A stretch of 64,000 nucleotides of DNA. Source: Aquila chrysaetos chrysaetos (lineage: Eukaryota; Chordata; Aves; Accipitriformes; Accipitridae). Location: NCBI RefSeq assembly GCF_900496995.4, contig NC_044027.1:10750743-10814742 (forward strand), written 5' to 3'. The notes below the pieces were generated by a model that saw only the letters and a program-made list of their open reading frames with translations, ran no database searches and was not told where the DNA came from. The position numbers and the translations under genes are program-made. Shown piece by piece: positions 21,777 to 35,944 of the stretch; the first letter of the stretch is position 1; the number at the start of each line of letters is the position of its first letter.

Positions 21777-24700
21777 CTGCAGCAATGCAAAACACCAGCT
21801 ACCCCAAAAAACCCTCCCCAGAGAGCCCAGAGCGGGACGTCTTTGTGAGCTGCGGATCCTCGCAGAGGAGGATCGGCCGGGGGTTGTGCTGGACCCATGG
21901 TGGGTTATGGCTGAAAATAACAGAGGAAATGGAGAGGACTGGATTTAGCGGGCTAAAAGGGAGTTACCGTGTCTGGTGTCCTGGCTGTGTTTCAAACCAC
22001 TCCAGCACCAGCCTTTCTCCCCCCACAAGCCAAGGCTATAAAATATGCAGAGTATTTACTGTGCAGAAATCCCTCTAAGCTCTCTTGCCTCAAACGAGAG
22101 GTTTCCTTACCATTGATAATTACTCAGACCATTTTCTCCTGGGCTCAGCAAAGCTGTCCTTTCCAGCCAGCCTGTCTCTTCCTCTCTCTTCTCTCGCAGT
22201 CAGCTCTGCAGTGGTTTTATTTCTTTACAGCCCAGCTTCCTCCTTCCTTCCCTCCCGCGGGGATGTTGCTCCAGTAACACCCGGTGACACACGGGGAGGC
22301 AGGCTCAGCCTGGTGCTGCCTCCGGGCAGGGCTGTGCCGTGCCAGGCATGGGATCCCTGCACCTCCCCAAAAGGAGAAAGCGCTCTGAGCATCGGCTGCC
22401 GGCGGTGGGACCGAGGTTTGAGCCTACCGTGCCGGAAAGATGGCTTGGCCTCGGCTGGAGGAGCTGCTGTTTGTGCTTTGTGGCTGATGGAGGACCTGGG
22501 TTTGAGGTATGGGAGGCAAACCTTGTGCTGTGATCTCTAAGCTGAGCTGGAGAGGATTGCTGCAGCATACGCTTCGCTTGTGTGGAGCGGGGGTGAAGAA
22601 AAGGATGTTTCTTCTCCTTTTCTGCTGCTGTCTGAACACTGCAGGGATAAGAACGTCCTCCCTGCCCCTTCCAGACCTTCAAACCCTCTTATAGCACGTA
22701 CACAGGGGAAGGTAAGGGTGACATCCCTAGCAGACAAGATGTAGGCAGTAGCATTGGCCTTGGTTTCTCTGCGGTCGTTGCCCTGTACCATCTCCAGAGC
22801 ACTGCTTGATTTTTGTCCTTGGGGTCACTGCAGCTAGTTACTAAAGAAATGCAGGTTTTGTGCATCCTTTGCAAAACTGTGGTTGTTTATGCTTGGTGTG
22901 TGTTCCTTAATCTCAAAGTCAGGTGAATTCTGAAAGCTTCTGCTTTGCCCTTTGACCAGGGCAATGTGCTTCCTATCTCCAAACCAATCACTCCCTGATT
23001 CAGGCAGGTCGGACTTTGGTTTCGATGGCCTTGCCTTGGGATTATATAAGGTTGGCCAGAGACATGGTTGATGGAGTGCAGGTACTGCAACTCACGGCAC
23101 TGCAAGTCAGCAGCCTGGGCTGCTGCAGAAGAAAGTGCAAGATCTGTGTGTGAGATAGAGAGGAGCTAATGTCACTCCACCCTACCCTCGGTTTTGTTCT
23201 GGTGTTCCATGTCGGAAGATTTGAGTAAGCTCTGATGCACTGGGCTGAAAACTGTAAAATGCAGTATAGAAACCTTTATTTCAGCTGGCGTCCTGTCATG
23301 CTGCTGTGTGGTGTTAGTGAAAGGGAAAAGGTTGAACGGACATGAAGAACGACCCCTGCTCTAAACCATAGAGGACTCCCCATCACATCATCAGATGTGT
23401 TCGAAGCCTGCAGATGCAAGATCTGTAGGTGTTTAAGACAAAAAAAAAATTGAAGAAAAAACCACCCAAACCCTGAGCATCCCCCTCCAGGCCTTCCCCT
23501 CTAAACCCCCTATCCTCCAATCCTCTCTGGAGGACCCATCTTCCATTTCACAGAAGAGCTCACCAGGACGAGGGGAATGATTGCACCACAGCCTTGTGCT
23601 TTAACAAATAGTGAAGGCGGCTGGAAGAGTAAACTGCTCTTTTGAGGCTTTGCTTTCAATTGTTTGGTTTTCCCTGACTCCAAATCCAGCATGTTTCAGA
23701 TGGGTGTTATCTGCCAAACGTGCACTGCAGAGCTGACGCCTTGGGTTTGCAGATGCATCCCTCTAGATGGTGCTAAGCTAAAGAGAAAAGGCGGGTGGTG
23801 AGAGGCCTTGGAGGAGAGGTTGTCCTGTGGTGCACCGTCTCTGCACATCTGGCACTGCCTGAGGTCTCCTGGACTGGCAGAACATCTCCTCTCTCTGCTT
23901 GCTCCCAGCAAGGCGCCCATCCATTTGCACAGGTGCTCTCCCATGACGCTCATTGTGTCTATTTGCAGTAAATACTTCTCAGGCCCTTCTTCCACTTTCA
24001 TATTTCCCTTGCTGATGTGTGAGGCTCCACAAACGTATCACGATTTTAATTAGTGCATCTGCTCCTATCCATGCACTAAATCAGACAAGTTGATTTTTTT
24101 AACAGCAAAAATCCATCTTAGCTATTTTTTTCCACTTCAACCAGTTTTACTGAGCAGCACAACTAAGACTACATCATCTGAGTCCTCTTCTATCTCATGC
24201 ATCATTAGCCAGAATCTTAACCAAATTCAACCATAGATAATGTATGGTTTATTGATGTAGAGAGTATTCAGCCTGCTGCCGGAGAACAGCAAGGATCATT
24301 GGGGATTAGCTGTGAAGGGGAGGTCTTTTAGATCAGCAGCTGAACAGATTTTACTTTGGAGTCACAGATGGGCAGTAAATAAGCTATTGAAAGAGAGCTA
24401 TTGTTAGAAGAGACTTTTTAAAAAGAATAGCCACATTTGGGTCTGTTTTTCCTCCCACTAAGTATAAGTAGGGGGAGAACAACTCTATTAACCTCAATAG
24501 CACTGTACTGATGCAATGGTGCAGGGAGAGGAGAATCGAGCTCCTCTCCCCATGCCTCGTTCTGCAGAGGGAAAAGATGTGCGTATGCGCCGATAGTATC
24601 AAGGCACAACCTGCTGTTTTTGGTAGGGCTGCAGAAGACAGCTCTTTGGCACAAGCAGGCTTAGCTCGACTGGGGCCAAGGAGCATCCAGCTCCCATCCA

Positions 24701-27700
24701 GGTGCGTGACCTAGAGAGCAACCTGAGAAGTGAGTTTTGGTGTGGGTCCTGTTCCTGTGCAATTAGCTCTGGCTGCTGCCCCAACATCACCGCTTCTCTC
24801 AGTCATGGAGAGAGGCTGTTACAGGTTTTAATTACTCCCCAATCTAGATTTGTTGGCCTGAGCTTTGAATGTGATTTCTACTGATACAGCGGAGAAAGAC
24901 TGCTTTTGCCAACTTCTCCTTCCAAGAATGGCTCAGCTCCATTCGTGATGAGTCCATAAACTGGATTAAGAGCTCAGGGACAGATTTTCTAGTATTTGAA
25001 ACCCATAATCTGGGCTTGGCTTTCAGAACAGCTCAGTCCCTTTGTAAGCAGCAAATTATGGTCATAAGCGCTCAGCACTTTGCAGTTTATGTCAGGCTAC
25101 TCGAGGCCATGTTTTCTGTAAAGCACAGCACCCAGCACTCCAGGATTTTGGGAAAAGCAGGGCTGTTATCTGAGTGCTAACATGAGACCTGAGCTTTTCT
25201 GAAGATGAGACTCCTCAGCCTCTTGATTCTCCTCCTCAAGAAGTGCAAGAACCTCTAAAAAATTACTCGTCAAATTAATCCATGGGCTGCAGGCCACCTA
25301 CCATCCATTAAAACCTCTGATATTGCCCATGACCACGGAACATTAACCTGTGAAGTTAATGAGGGAGCTCATCTCCAGCCATCAGTCTGACTCCATTTCA
25401 GAGCATCTCTGCCGTAGCCATCTCTGTGACCTGTGGGTTCTGCAGCTAGACCTGGAGATACCTTTAGTGTGAATGAATCTAGAGCTGTTACAAGAAGCGA
25501 TGTGGTCACAGCTAAACGCCCACTATTTTCCCCATTTTGTTGGTGGATTTTACCCTCAGCATTGCTACACCTGCCCTTCTCCCAGTACTTCAGCTTAGCT
25601 CCACGGTTGTACCTTTCTTTGAGTACCTGCTTGCTTAGGAGGAAATAAGCTGGGCGAGATGGATTTAGGGGTCTGGCCCAGTTCAGAAGAAAGGAAGGGT
25701 GACATTTATTGCCCAGGGGGCTGTGTCACTGCAAACTGGCTGAGCATCGTGGCTGCTGCTCTGGAGCAGGTCAGTGGGCTGCAGGGCAGCAAGGAGGAAA
25801 AATGCACTTCTGTAAACACGGTGCTGCTGCTGTTTACTTAAATGCTGAAAAACAACCACAGGCAGACTGATGCGCTATGTCGGAAAACCTCATTGGCGTC
25901 AGGAGGAGTCAAGGCATAAGCAAAATGTCAGCAAGTCCAAACAAGATTTTCCTTCAGAGGTCCAGCATGCAGGGATGGAGGGGTCTTGGTATGCAGGAGC
26001 TGGTGAGACTCTTGCGACAGCAATTATTCGTGACTATGGATAACAAGACAGGGAAAAGCTTTTTTGGACCCAAAGCTGGCATCGTGTTTTTCCGGATGCT
26101 TTGTTCTTGGCATCGATGGTGGGGAATTCCTGTTGAATCAAATGTTCCTCAGGTGGGACTGGCTCTTCTCACCTTGATGAAGTCTTTGCTGTGGCATGGT
26201 GCTCATTTCTTCTGGCAGGCCCTTGCCACTGGCCCAGCCCAGCTCTTCCTCTCCAGCCTGAATGCAGTCATTGCAAAAAGCATATTTCTGAATAATTGGT
26301 CCTGGCATTTGCAAGTCTGAGGAGAGATGAAGGTGACTGCAAGCCTTTCATGGCAAAACACCCCCAAAATTTTTTACCTATGCCTTTCCCAGCCCTTGGC
26401 AAGGCGACATCCTTGCTGAGAGGGAAGAGAAACACCAATACAAGTGAAAAATTGATAACCATGACATGAAAAGTTCTCAGCCATCATGGGAAGGGTTTCA
26501 GGAGGATGGGGGCTTGTAAGAGCCCCAGGGAGAGACGGTGGATTGGTTTGTCCCCCGTGGAGCAAGGGCAGATGGGTGGCAGCAATGCCAGCCTGGCTTG
26601 GCTCATCCCCAGGCACTCTGAGCAAGTACCGGCAGCAGAGCCAAGAGAGGAGATCCCTCGGGGTGTATTTCATCTCCTGCGGTTTGCTAATCATTTTAAT
26701 GGCATGGGAGCCATCATCTGGCCTGGCCTTGCTGCAGTTATCATTCTTGGCTGGGCATTTCTAGCAATTACTGGCAACCTCTGAAGGAACAGTATTTTGA
26801 GGTAATTTGCCCACAAAGCACAGGATAAAGATCACTGTCCCCTACATCTTCTCTGGATGCACATAAATGAGTAAAGATGCAAGTCAGAGCTGCAAGGACC
26901 CGTGTGTGTCTTCTTCAGCAGCCTGCTGTCAGGTAGGGCAGCCTTAAAAACCCATACAATAAAGACATACATGTAAAACAATGCTCAAAGCCCTGCTGAA
27001 ACTGGACATACCTGCTTCCTTCTTATGCACACAGCCAGATGACTGTCAGAAAAGCTGTTATGTGATCCAGTTTGCTCTTGAGAAATGCTATTTGGTTGTC
27101 TCTTGGCATTGTGGTGTCCTTGGAGGGCTCGCGTGGAGGCTGTTCAGCCTTTTGATGTTGCATGTTCCTGACCATCCACGCTCCACTTTGCCTTTCTGGG
27201 CAACTGGCTTGTCTCTCCCCTTCCTCTGGCCCCCAGGTAATCACTGTCTTCAAGGCGATTTTGGGATGGCCGTTAGCACTTCAGAGTCTTTCACCCATTA
27301 AATACCAGAGTATTCAATAACACCAAATACTTGATGCATTTTTTTTTAAAGTATACAGTCTTTATTTTGTGCTGTATTCCTGCTTCATTGCTGGGCAGCT
27401 GGTGAGAATTAAGCTTGGTTTTTTTCTCTGAAGACTGAAACAGTAAGGGTATCTAATAAGTAGATTTCCCTGTGTCTCTCGGTGTTTCCTTTTCTTCTCC
27501 TCTTAGTTCCCATGAATGCAGAAAACCTTTTTTTGGTGTCTTTCTTAACCCTTTCTTTCCATATCTCAGTTTGGATCTCAGCATTTGAGTTTATCACTAA
27601 ATACTTGTGCCACTCTTAGACGGTATTTACCCATATATCTTCATTTCTAGGTGTTGTATTGCTCATTCTGATTTTCTGAAAGTCTTGTTGCAACTATGCT

Positions 27701-29439
27701 GGTTCTTCGTAACACTTTCTATTTTTCTGCATGGAGAGGGTTTGCTATTGTGCCTTTATTTTTCTTTTATGAGCTGCCCACTCTTCTGCTTCTCTTTGAT
27801 TACTTTCTGGTTTCAGATTTTCAATCAGTTCATGTTATGAACTAAAACTAAAACTGACTGTTCACATGATCTGAAACAATTTAGAAGAGTAAATTTGCCT
27901 TCTCTCTAAAAGCTGTGGTTGTGTTTTTCACTTGGCGTGGGCATCAGTACAACCACACCAGTATGCGCCAGTCCCTAGGCTTGATTTAATAGGACATGGG
28001 AGATCGAGGGAGCCCTCCGTCCCTCCGTCACCTGGGTTGGCAGGTGCTGCCTGGAGCACACCATAGCAGAGTGTGATGCAGACGCTCTTCTTCCCTCCCT
28101 TCCAGCATTTGGGTTCACCTATCACCAAGAATGAGAGCTCCTGACTTCAAGAGATCAACTATTTTGACTGAAGCCAAAAGTAGCATTGGGATCCTTAAAT
28201 ATTCAAGCAGAAAGTATTTATCCACAAGCTTTGGATGTTACCACTATGTTTGCAATGGGTCTTATGTGATGCAATTTTTTATTGGGAAAGAATCACATTG
28301 ATGGTTAAATCATGCTACAATGCTACAGGACAGCCAAGTGAGGAAGGATGTTTGGCTCATGACTGAGTATTCTGACTTTATGTTTTTTTGTGACCCCAGA
28401 TTAATTTCCAGTGATAAACCATGGCTCATAATGCACAGCAGAGCTTCCAGTAATAAAAGGGAGACGACAGCAGCAGGATGGAAAAGGAAGTGTCTCACCT
28501 GACAACACTGGGTGTTGTTATGTGCTTGGACCACAGATTTATTTTTTTTTTCAGGCTGAAATAATAAGAAAGCTGCATCAGGAGAAGTAATGAATGGCTG
28601 CACTCTTCCTTTGAGTATTTGAAGCTCCTGTTTTTTTTTTTTTTTATGCCTGGGGCCATGCGGTCTGGTGGTTAGGGCACAGGGCAGGTAAGACAGGAGA
28701 TGAGGATGCTCTAGGCTGCAAATAGGAAATGCCAGGGCATTCTTGCCAAGGCAAGAAATTACCTCTGGGTCGGGCTGTTGTGTTTAAATAGCCAGTTATT
28801 ATTTATGTGAAATAGTATTTAATCCCTCCTTCTCACCTGAGTGAAACTGCTGCTTTGGGTGTTAGTCAGGTTTGGGACGTTGTTAGTCAGGGACCAGGGA
28901 AAGTTTAAGTGGTGCAGGGTGAACTGTGCCTTGCTGAGCCCTGCTTCACCATCACAGGGAGCTGCGGGGAAATTGGTGCCAGAGGATTTATTAGGTGCAG
29001 GATGAACCAGGGCTGTGCTTGGCTGTTGGCTCAGTTGCTGCTTTTATCTCAGGAAAAAAAAGGGCTACTCTCTTCCTATTAATAAGCCACATCATTTGGT
29101 GAATATTGCCCAGCATACCTCATGTGCTGGGCATAACGCAAGGACCGATGCATCAGCTTCGTGGTGTGTTTTACTTAAAACTCTTTCTCATGGTGGGCGA
29201 ATACTAGAAAGCCTCAAAAGTCATTTCTTGAAGGAGAAAATAACCCACTAGAATTCATACTCATGGGGAATTTCCCACTAGGTGAAGTTTAGATGAAAAA
29301 TTGAGGGAGAAGTCATAGTACTGAGGTCTTTGGTGGTTTCTGATTAGATTTTGTCCAGTACCTTGAAAGGGGATGGTGGAAAAACTTGGTCCTTAGCCAG
29401 TGTACTAACTATACCTCTGCTAGTGACAGTAATAAATGT

Positions 29440-29800
29440 GATTGACTTCAAGGGAACTACATCAGCTTGCAACCACTGATGGTGTGGCCTGTCAGCTTCG
29501 GGAGAAAATTAAATAAGAACAGTTGCTACTAACTTAGATGAGGGTGAGGTTTTTAGAGCAGGCCAGGGATTTAGCTGTTAATATTAATGGAACATTTATA
29601 GAAAAATTCTCTGGACTGCTTTGCAAATCAGCCCGTGGTGGCTGTAGGCCAGGCTGTTAACTGCATAGACCTGATGTGACTTTTACTCATAGTAGTTTTA
29701 AGTCTCCAGCGTCAGCTCCCTTGACTCTAATATGGTTAGCCTGGATTTACAGCACACTAAGTGGGGCTGAAATCAAGTTTTCTGTGCCTATTAGAGGGTG
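29440..29800. repeat. Likely ancient amniote repeat fragments
   Basis: tgattgacttcaagggaactac (near 29442) resembles the conserved TGACTTCAATGGGACTAC block, and cctggatttacagcacactaag (near 29740) resembles CCTGATTTACACCAGTGTAAG; both occur in old amniote CR1/SINE-like repeats. Boundaries are uncertain. Confidence 0.35.
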
Positions 29801-29876
29801 AAATCGATGTCTTTGCAAAAAGCCCAGCCAGCCAAAGCTTCTGCAATACTGGAATCTCAGAGCGGATTGAGAGTGA

Positions 29877-29943
29877 GATTTTCAGAACCACCTAACAGAC
29901 TTCCAGTGGGACTCACATTGTGGGTTGTGAGGCTCTGAAAATC
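29877..29943. repeat. Ancient palindromic interspersed repeat (hairpin)
   Basis: Ten-base perfect inverted arms, gattttcaga at 29877-29886 and tctgaaaatc at 29934-29943, flank a core with ttccagtgggactcacattg. The arms and the core resemble an old amniote repeat (GATTTTCAGA...TGACTTCAATGGGAG...TCTGAAAATC) common in turtle, crocodilian and bird genomes. The assignment is from memory. Confidence 0.5.
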
Positions 29944-32900
29944 CCAGAAAAAAAGCCTGACTAGCCCCTCTAAGGCAAGCTGCTTTCAAGTGACTCATTA
30001 GCCTTAGCACAGGGAGGTTAAGTCGATTAAACCACTTTCTAAATTAGGTTGGCTAAATCAGCATCTCTTTTTGCCAGGGACGTGGCAGTAGGAGGTGGGT
30101 CCATGAGCGAAGTGGTGGGGCAGAAACTGCTTCCACCTGGGTACGCATTCAGCACGTGGCACCACGGAGCGGACCAGGGCACAGGAGCACCCTCAGGCCC
30201 TTAGTCCCCACCACAGGGGATCCCGCGGTGCCTGAAACCAAAAGGCTGACTGCAGGAAAGCTGCTTCTCGTCAGATGTTCTGCCTGACTGGAATTGGGAA
30301 GTGCTGAAAATTTGCTAAAGAAGTCACAGCTCAGAGGTTTTGCAGAGATTTCAGGCAGACCTCAGATAAGCAGCGATGACGCTGAGCGTGACCACGGAGA
30401 TGAGACCTGATGCTTGCCTGCTCCATGCTGTGTGCAGTCACTCGCCTCTTTGCAGATGCTAAGAGTGCAATGCTGCGCGTGGAGGTGACAATGGGTCTTC
30501 CAAAAAGGGTGGTCAAAACGGCTTGTGATGCTTGTCTCAGCTGAAGCTTTGCGGTGTGAGATTGACCCCACTCGGAGAAAACAGGATCTCTTGTTGCTAC
30601 CTGAGAAAAGTTGGGCTGAGCAAGAGTTATGCTCTGCTTATCTGAGCCTGGGCAGAAAATCAGCATTAAGTGAGACCCCAAGGCATGCATCGGTCGTGCT
30701 TGGTTGCGGGCACAGGGAATGCAGTGCCTCCGCTCCAGATCACTGAGGAGCAGCTGCTGAGTCAAAGCCGCTGGTGCGTGGGCCAGCTCGAGTCTGCTAT
30801 TGCGCTCCTTGTTGCACAGCAGGAAAAGTTCCTTTGCAGGTAACAGCAGTCGATGGTGCCTGTCCTACCTGTGCAGCAGTTTCTGGGCTGGGGTGATAGA
30901 GCCAGGACTTTCTGCCTGACCCTGAAATCTACCCCCGGTGTCTCCGAGTAAAGTGTTCCTAGGAAAAATGGATTAATAACTATTGAGGGGTAATGAGAAA
31001 AAATTAAGCAGAGATTCCCATGCTGAACAGCAGATGCTGTCTCCGTAGGTCCAGTCCAGCTAACAGTCTAATAGGCACAGATGAAATCTCACCTCTAGAG
31101 TTAGTTGTGGCAAGATGAGTGAAAAGACTGAGATCTGTGTTGTGAGATGTGCCTGTGCTGTCCTGTTTGAGGCTGGGCAGCACTTGGTCTGTCCCAGGTC
31201 TGTGCTTTATCATCACGGGATAACTCCTCTTGCTGCCTGTACATTCTGCTTCCCAAGCAAAGTTTTTCATCCAGCCTCTCCTCTCTGCTATTTGATTTCC
31301 ATGGCAAAGAAAATTTCTCCAGAACCAGTTTCCCCAGACAGGAGTGAGGGAATTCAGGGATAAAAGATCTTCAGGAGTCACCCCTATAAGGGATAGATGT
31401 TGTCTCCTGGGGTAAAGAAATGCCAAAAGGCCTCTGCCACCTGGCACGCTCTGGCGATTGCACCGGTCGGTGCAGGACCGGTGCTCTGCAGGTAACCTGA
31501 GGCTGTCCTGCCAGCCGTGCTCAGCAATTCCGCGTGGAGCCACGCAGCACCCCTGCAGAGCCGACCCTCCTTTTTAATCCTCGCTCTTCTCCTTCACCAC
31601 GAGACAAGCCAGACATGGAGGATGTGACAAATTGTGTGGGAGGTTTCCTAAACAGGCACAACACTTCGGGTGCCCGGGGTAGGGCGGGAGATGCCAGCTC
31701 CACTCCTGACTCTGTTCTCGCTGTGCTTTTACGCAAACGGCTTCATTTCTCCATTTCCTTCACATCTGATTAGCTAAGGCCTTTTTCTGGGCAGGGACGG
31801 CGCTTTATTTTGTTTGGGCAAAGCACCCCCCGTGAGAGAGGCTGGAGGAAGCTGATGGGATAAAAAAACACAGCACGTCGCAGCTCTCGCCCTGGGCAGT
31901 TGTGCAAGGAGCAGCTCACTCCCAGGGCACGTGGCCTCGCACTGCCCTAAGGCACGGACCCCGCTGCGGGTCTTCATCTGTGCCTGCGCAGGATCCCAAG
32001 CACCAGGGGCTCGGAGGCCCTGGGGTGCTGCTGCTCTCTGTAACCCCCTTCCTGGGTCCTGGGTGCTAGCAAGAGACAACGGGTAGGGCAGGACTCAGAT
32101 GGGAGAGGGAAAGAGGGCACAGCTGGGAGTTAAAAGGCTGATGTGGCTTGGGCTGTTGTAGGTTTTGTCAAGAGAGGTCTCAAAAAATTATTAATTTTTT
32201 TTTTTTTTTTAACATACTAGTAAAGATGCATTGATTCCAGGAAAATGTTATTTCCTCCTTTGTATAAATCTTAATAAATAATTCCCTACAAAGGCAATTA
32301 ATCATCTCCTTCCAGACTTTGCATTATTAAATATATACCTATTAAGAATTACGGTCTCATTTGCTTTCACTGTATGTTCAAGCCCATTACTATAGTTGTT
32401 CATAGAAATAACTCCAGCTATCTCATTTTTTTCCTTGGCCACCTTACACTATTATTGTTCTTATTCTTCTTTTGTAAGAACCCAACATAAAAATTGAGAA
32501 ATGGGATAAAAAAATGACAAAGCACCAAGGAGATTAAATGTTGTTCTGATGAATTTTGCCAACACTGTATTTTCCTGGAGGATGCTTTAGAATTCATTTC
32601 CTATGATAGGCTGCTAGATAGAGGGTTTTCATAAATTTGCATTCATCCATATTTCTGTTGGTAAAAAGCTCTGTACCTAATCCATTCCAGCAGCTCTGCT
32701 GTATCGCATCCATTGGCACTAGAGACAGGGCCGCATTAACTCCTAGATAGTATTGAAAATTTGTATTACAAATTACTGTGGCAAGAAGCTACTGCAACAT
32801 GCTTGAAAGGCAGAGAAAACTCATCAGTGTGGTTTCCCTCTGCAGATCTGAAGCCGCTGATGTCAGGGAGTTCAGAGACCTGTGGCTACAGGGGTTTGGG

Positions 32901-35900
32901 CAATTTGGGCTCCATACAGGCTTTATCGCAGGCTTTCTCCGTGACCGGGAGCCAGTTGCTCTCAAAACCCTCGCTGTGTTTTGGGACTGCATGGGAGCTG
33001 GGGCTTTGGTATTCTGCCTGCGGTGATTGCAGGGACACAGCTACAATTTCTTCTTCTCCATTTGCCGTTTCTGAAATGGAAGCATGCACGCTGCCTCCCG
33101 TACTGTATCCCGCCGGCAAAGCATTTAAGGCAGTGACCCCCTTTTTTAACTACTTCTCTGTGCAACCCCTTGCCAAAAGCTCATCGTGGCTGGGCTGGGA
33201 GATGCTGGTTCAAAGAAGGAACAGGGAAGCACAAATATTTTGTTCCAGAAGCAGTAAAACCAAAGCAGCGATGGACGCTGTGTGCCTTCTGCAGGGAGCA
33301 GAGCCACTTTTGTCCGCCAGACCTCTGAAGCCTGGCACAGCGGGAGGAGGTGACCCAGGAGCACCCGACCGCTGTTAGTACAAACCCACCCAAAAGCACC
33401 TTCGTGGGGCAGGGTGGGAGCTCTGGGGAAGCACAGGCGAGGGCTGGTGCAGATGTGCTTGGCGGCTGTTGGTGAGATGCGCCCAGAGCATGCATGACAT
33501 GGTGATTTCCCATGATGCACTCCAGAAAACAGGTTTTTTTTGGAGAACGCTGCTGGGTGGATGTATCCCTGTGGAGACTTTTCCCTGGTTGCCAGCTGAC
33601 AGCATCCTTGTTCACTCTTATTTTGGAAAAGGGAAACAAATCCTCTGAGCAGCCACGTTTGCTGAAATAGCCAGGCCTTTTGAGAAGCTGATGAAATTTG
33701 GCGATTCTCTTGTAGCCATTGGCCCCACGCTCATATAATATTTTCTCCCTATGCCTGGCACTAGCTTTTGGATTTTATTTTCTCCCACCATCCTTTTCTC
33801 TGTGTATACCTGACCTGGGGGAGGCGGGGAGTTTTTAGCACCCAGAGGTGCCCAGTCCCTCTCATGGGGATATCGGGAAACCAAAGCAGCTTGCAGCAGA
33901 AATGGAGCAGACTGGTATAAGCACGGGCCTTTTCTTCCCAAAGAGGCTGCCAGGCTATGTGGGGGATGAGATTCCAAGCCTCTTTTTGAGCTGGGTAAGA
34001 CATTTTTTCCTTATATAATCAGGTGACCTCATCAGAGCCAGTTTGCTTATGGTGAGCAAGGCCAAGCGGCAGAATGGATGGTCACGTTAGCTGTGACTTT
34101 CGGGACCTTCCTCTCACCTGGCTGCTCGTGCAGGTGCCAAAAGCAAAGGCTGTAGACAGATAGCTGGAACCAGGCATCTCAAACTAGTTTATTTTTGCAG
34201 CCTGTTAGACTAATTTCTATTTATATCCCAGATCCAACACTGAGTTCCTGGACTAGCATGAAAATTTAGCTGCATTAAATAAAACAAAGACTTAAAAATA
34301 GCCCAAGCTACCGGATCTGAGCTCACCACTCTGGAACAGTTTATTCAAAAGCTTTACATTTTCAGATAAGCACCTTACTGTTCAAACAGCAGCTTCCACT
34401 AATCAAAACAGCAATCTGCGAAATGAGGTTTATTTATTAAATTGAAAAGCAAACAAGCTGGCTTTCATGTAGCTCCCGTGCTCCGGCGGAAATGCCAGGT
34501 TAACGGCACAGCCAGGGGAGAGGGCTGACGGCAAAACAAGTGCTGCGGGAGCAGAGGTCTGTTCCAGATCTGCTCAGGTAAGCAGGCTGCATGCCCTGCA
34601 TCAGAGATGAGGCACCCATCTTTCAGCACGCCAAGGGCAAAGCCATCCTTTTTAACAGTTTTTTCCTCAGGCCTTGGCTGTGAGGGATGATTCAAAAAAA
34701 AATGTGCCTCCAGGGATCGCTGATGCTTCACTGGGCATAATGCTCAGGGATGCTCTCAGTGAGTCATACAGATGCTTTTAAAAAAGTAAAAGTTGCCATG
34801 CAGAGTCACTCCTCAAACAGAGCAAGCCATGCTTGCGGTGGCAGGTGATGCACGTGGGACTTCCAGCGCACACCAGGTTTATCTGTGTTTCAAGTCCTTA
34901 TCTGTAGGAAATGGGTGATAAATGCATCCCTGTGTGTTTAGCCCACGAGGTATCTATTATTAGCCTTATCGTTAGTGCACTCAGCATTGCCAACGCATTC
35001 GTGTCTGGGTATATTATACAGGTCAGGACTACTGTAAGACAGTGCTGATAAGGCTGCACTGCCAGGAGGCTGGAGAAGGGAAACAGCCCTTCTCCGCACA
35101 GATCTATAGTGCTCATCCATGGGTATGCAGAAAATCAGCCTGTTCAGGAAAAGACAGGAGGTGGGGGGGATTCAGGGAAATGACAAGTACTGTTGGTACA
35201 CTGGCAGAATGGCATGTCAGCTCTGTGCAAAGGTGTCACACAATATATCACCGGTACGGGGTGCCAGCGGATCCTATCAAACTTTGTGAGTCACCATACG
35301 AATGCTGCTGAAAAACATTCTTAGCAAAGTGGCCAGATGTGTATCTGCAAGGCTACAGTTAAGAGCAGAGACTTGCCTCCATCCCAGGGGGTTAACTTCA
35401 GATTTTAGCACAAGGGCTGCCTGGTGGTGCTGGTGATATTTATTTCATGACTGAGAGCAGGGGTGAGGAGAGAGACCAGCACTTCCAAACAGACCATTTG
35501 ACACCTTTAAAATTAAAAAGGAGGATGTGCCTTTTCTTCTTTTTTTTATGTACAGCTGCTGGGATGTACTCCAAGCACAGAAAAGCTTTTTGCCTGGAGG
35601 CACTGCTCCAGGTCTTCTGGGAGTACCCGGTGCCCCTGACTGGAGCCCTGGTCCTGCTGCTCCGGGCACTGCAGGTTCTATGTCTCCCATGGGTTGGTTT
35701 GGTGATGCTGACTCAGATTAAAACTCAGCCTGCCTTCTCCTCAGTGCTGTTTGCTCACAAGTCAATCAACTTCAATTAGCCAGCCTATGCTATTAATAGG
35801 GTCTTTCCTTTTTGTGGGCTGATCGACTTCCCATTTCCTGAACACTTAGCACTAACGGGGAAGTCAACGGCAGGACGGTAGCCCTCCCGGGTTGCAGGGC

Positions 35901-35944
35901 AGAGAGAGGGGTGAGTCGGGTCCTCTGCAACCCCATTCACCCAC

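Larger units (their letters stand above)
17411..22500. other. GC-richer flank downstream of TMEM268
   Basis: GC and CpG content rise here, with CpG clusters near 19.98-20.17, 20.85-20.98, 21.43-21.90 and 22.25-22.46 kb. Long overlapping frames on both strands are explained by this composition. The only items I can support are the two minus-strand candidate exons at 19215-19461 and 21645-21776 with their AATAAA. Confidence 0.5.
22501..35900. other. Largely featureless non-coding stretch
   Basis: I see no spliced gene here. The ancient repeats at 29.4-29.95 kb are the main content. Short poly-T runs occur near 28.63 and 32.2 kb. The longest frames (147 codons at 25877-26320, 179 codons minus at 31004-31543, 205 codons at 32761-33378) match nothing I know. 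Confidence 0.5.

Noticed and set aside
22107-22208. Minus-strand frame ending at CAATG|GTAAGG that joins in phase to the candidate exon at 21776
   Set aside because: The minus strand is purine-rich upstream with no pyrimidine tract for an acceptor, and an in-frame TGA lies just upstream with no ATG after it.
25877-26320. 147-codon + strand frame
   Set aside because: No recognised domain and no splice context; it is consistent with chance.
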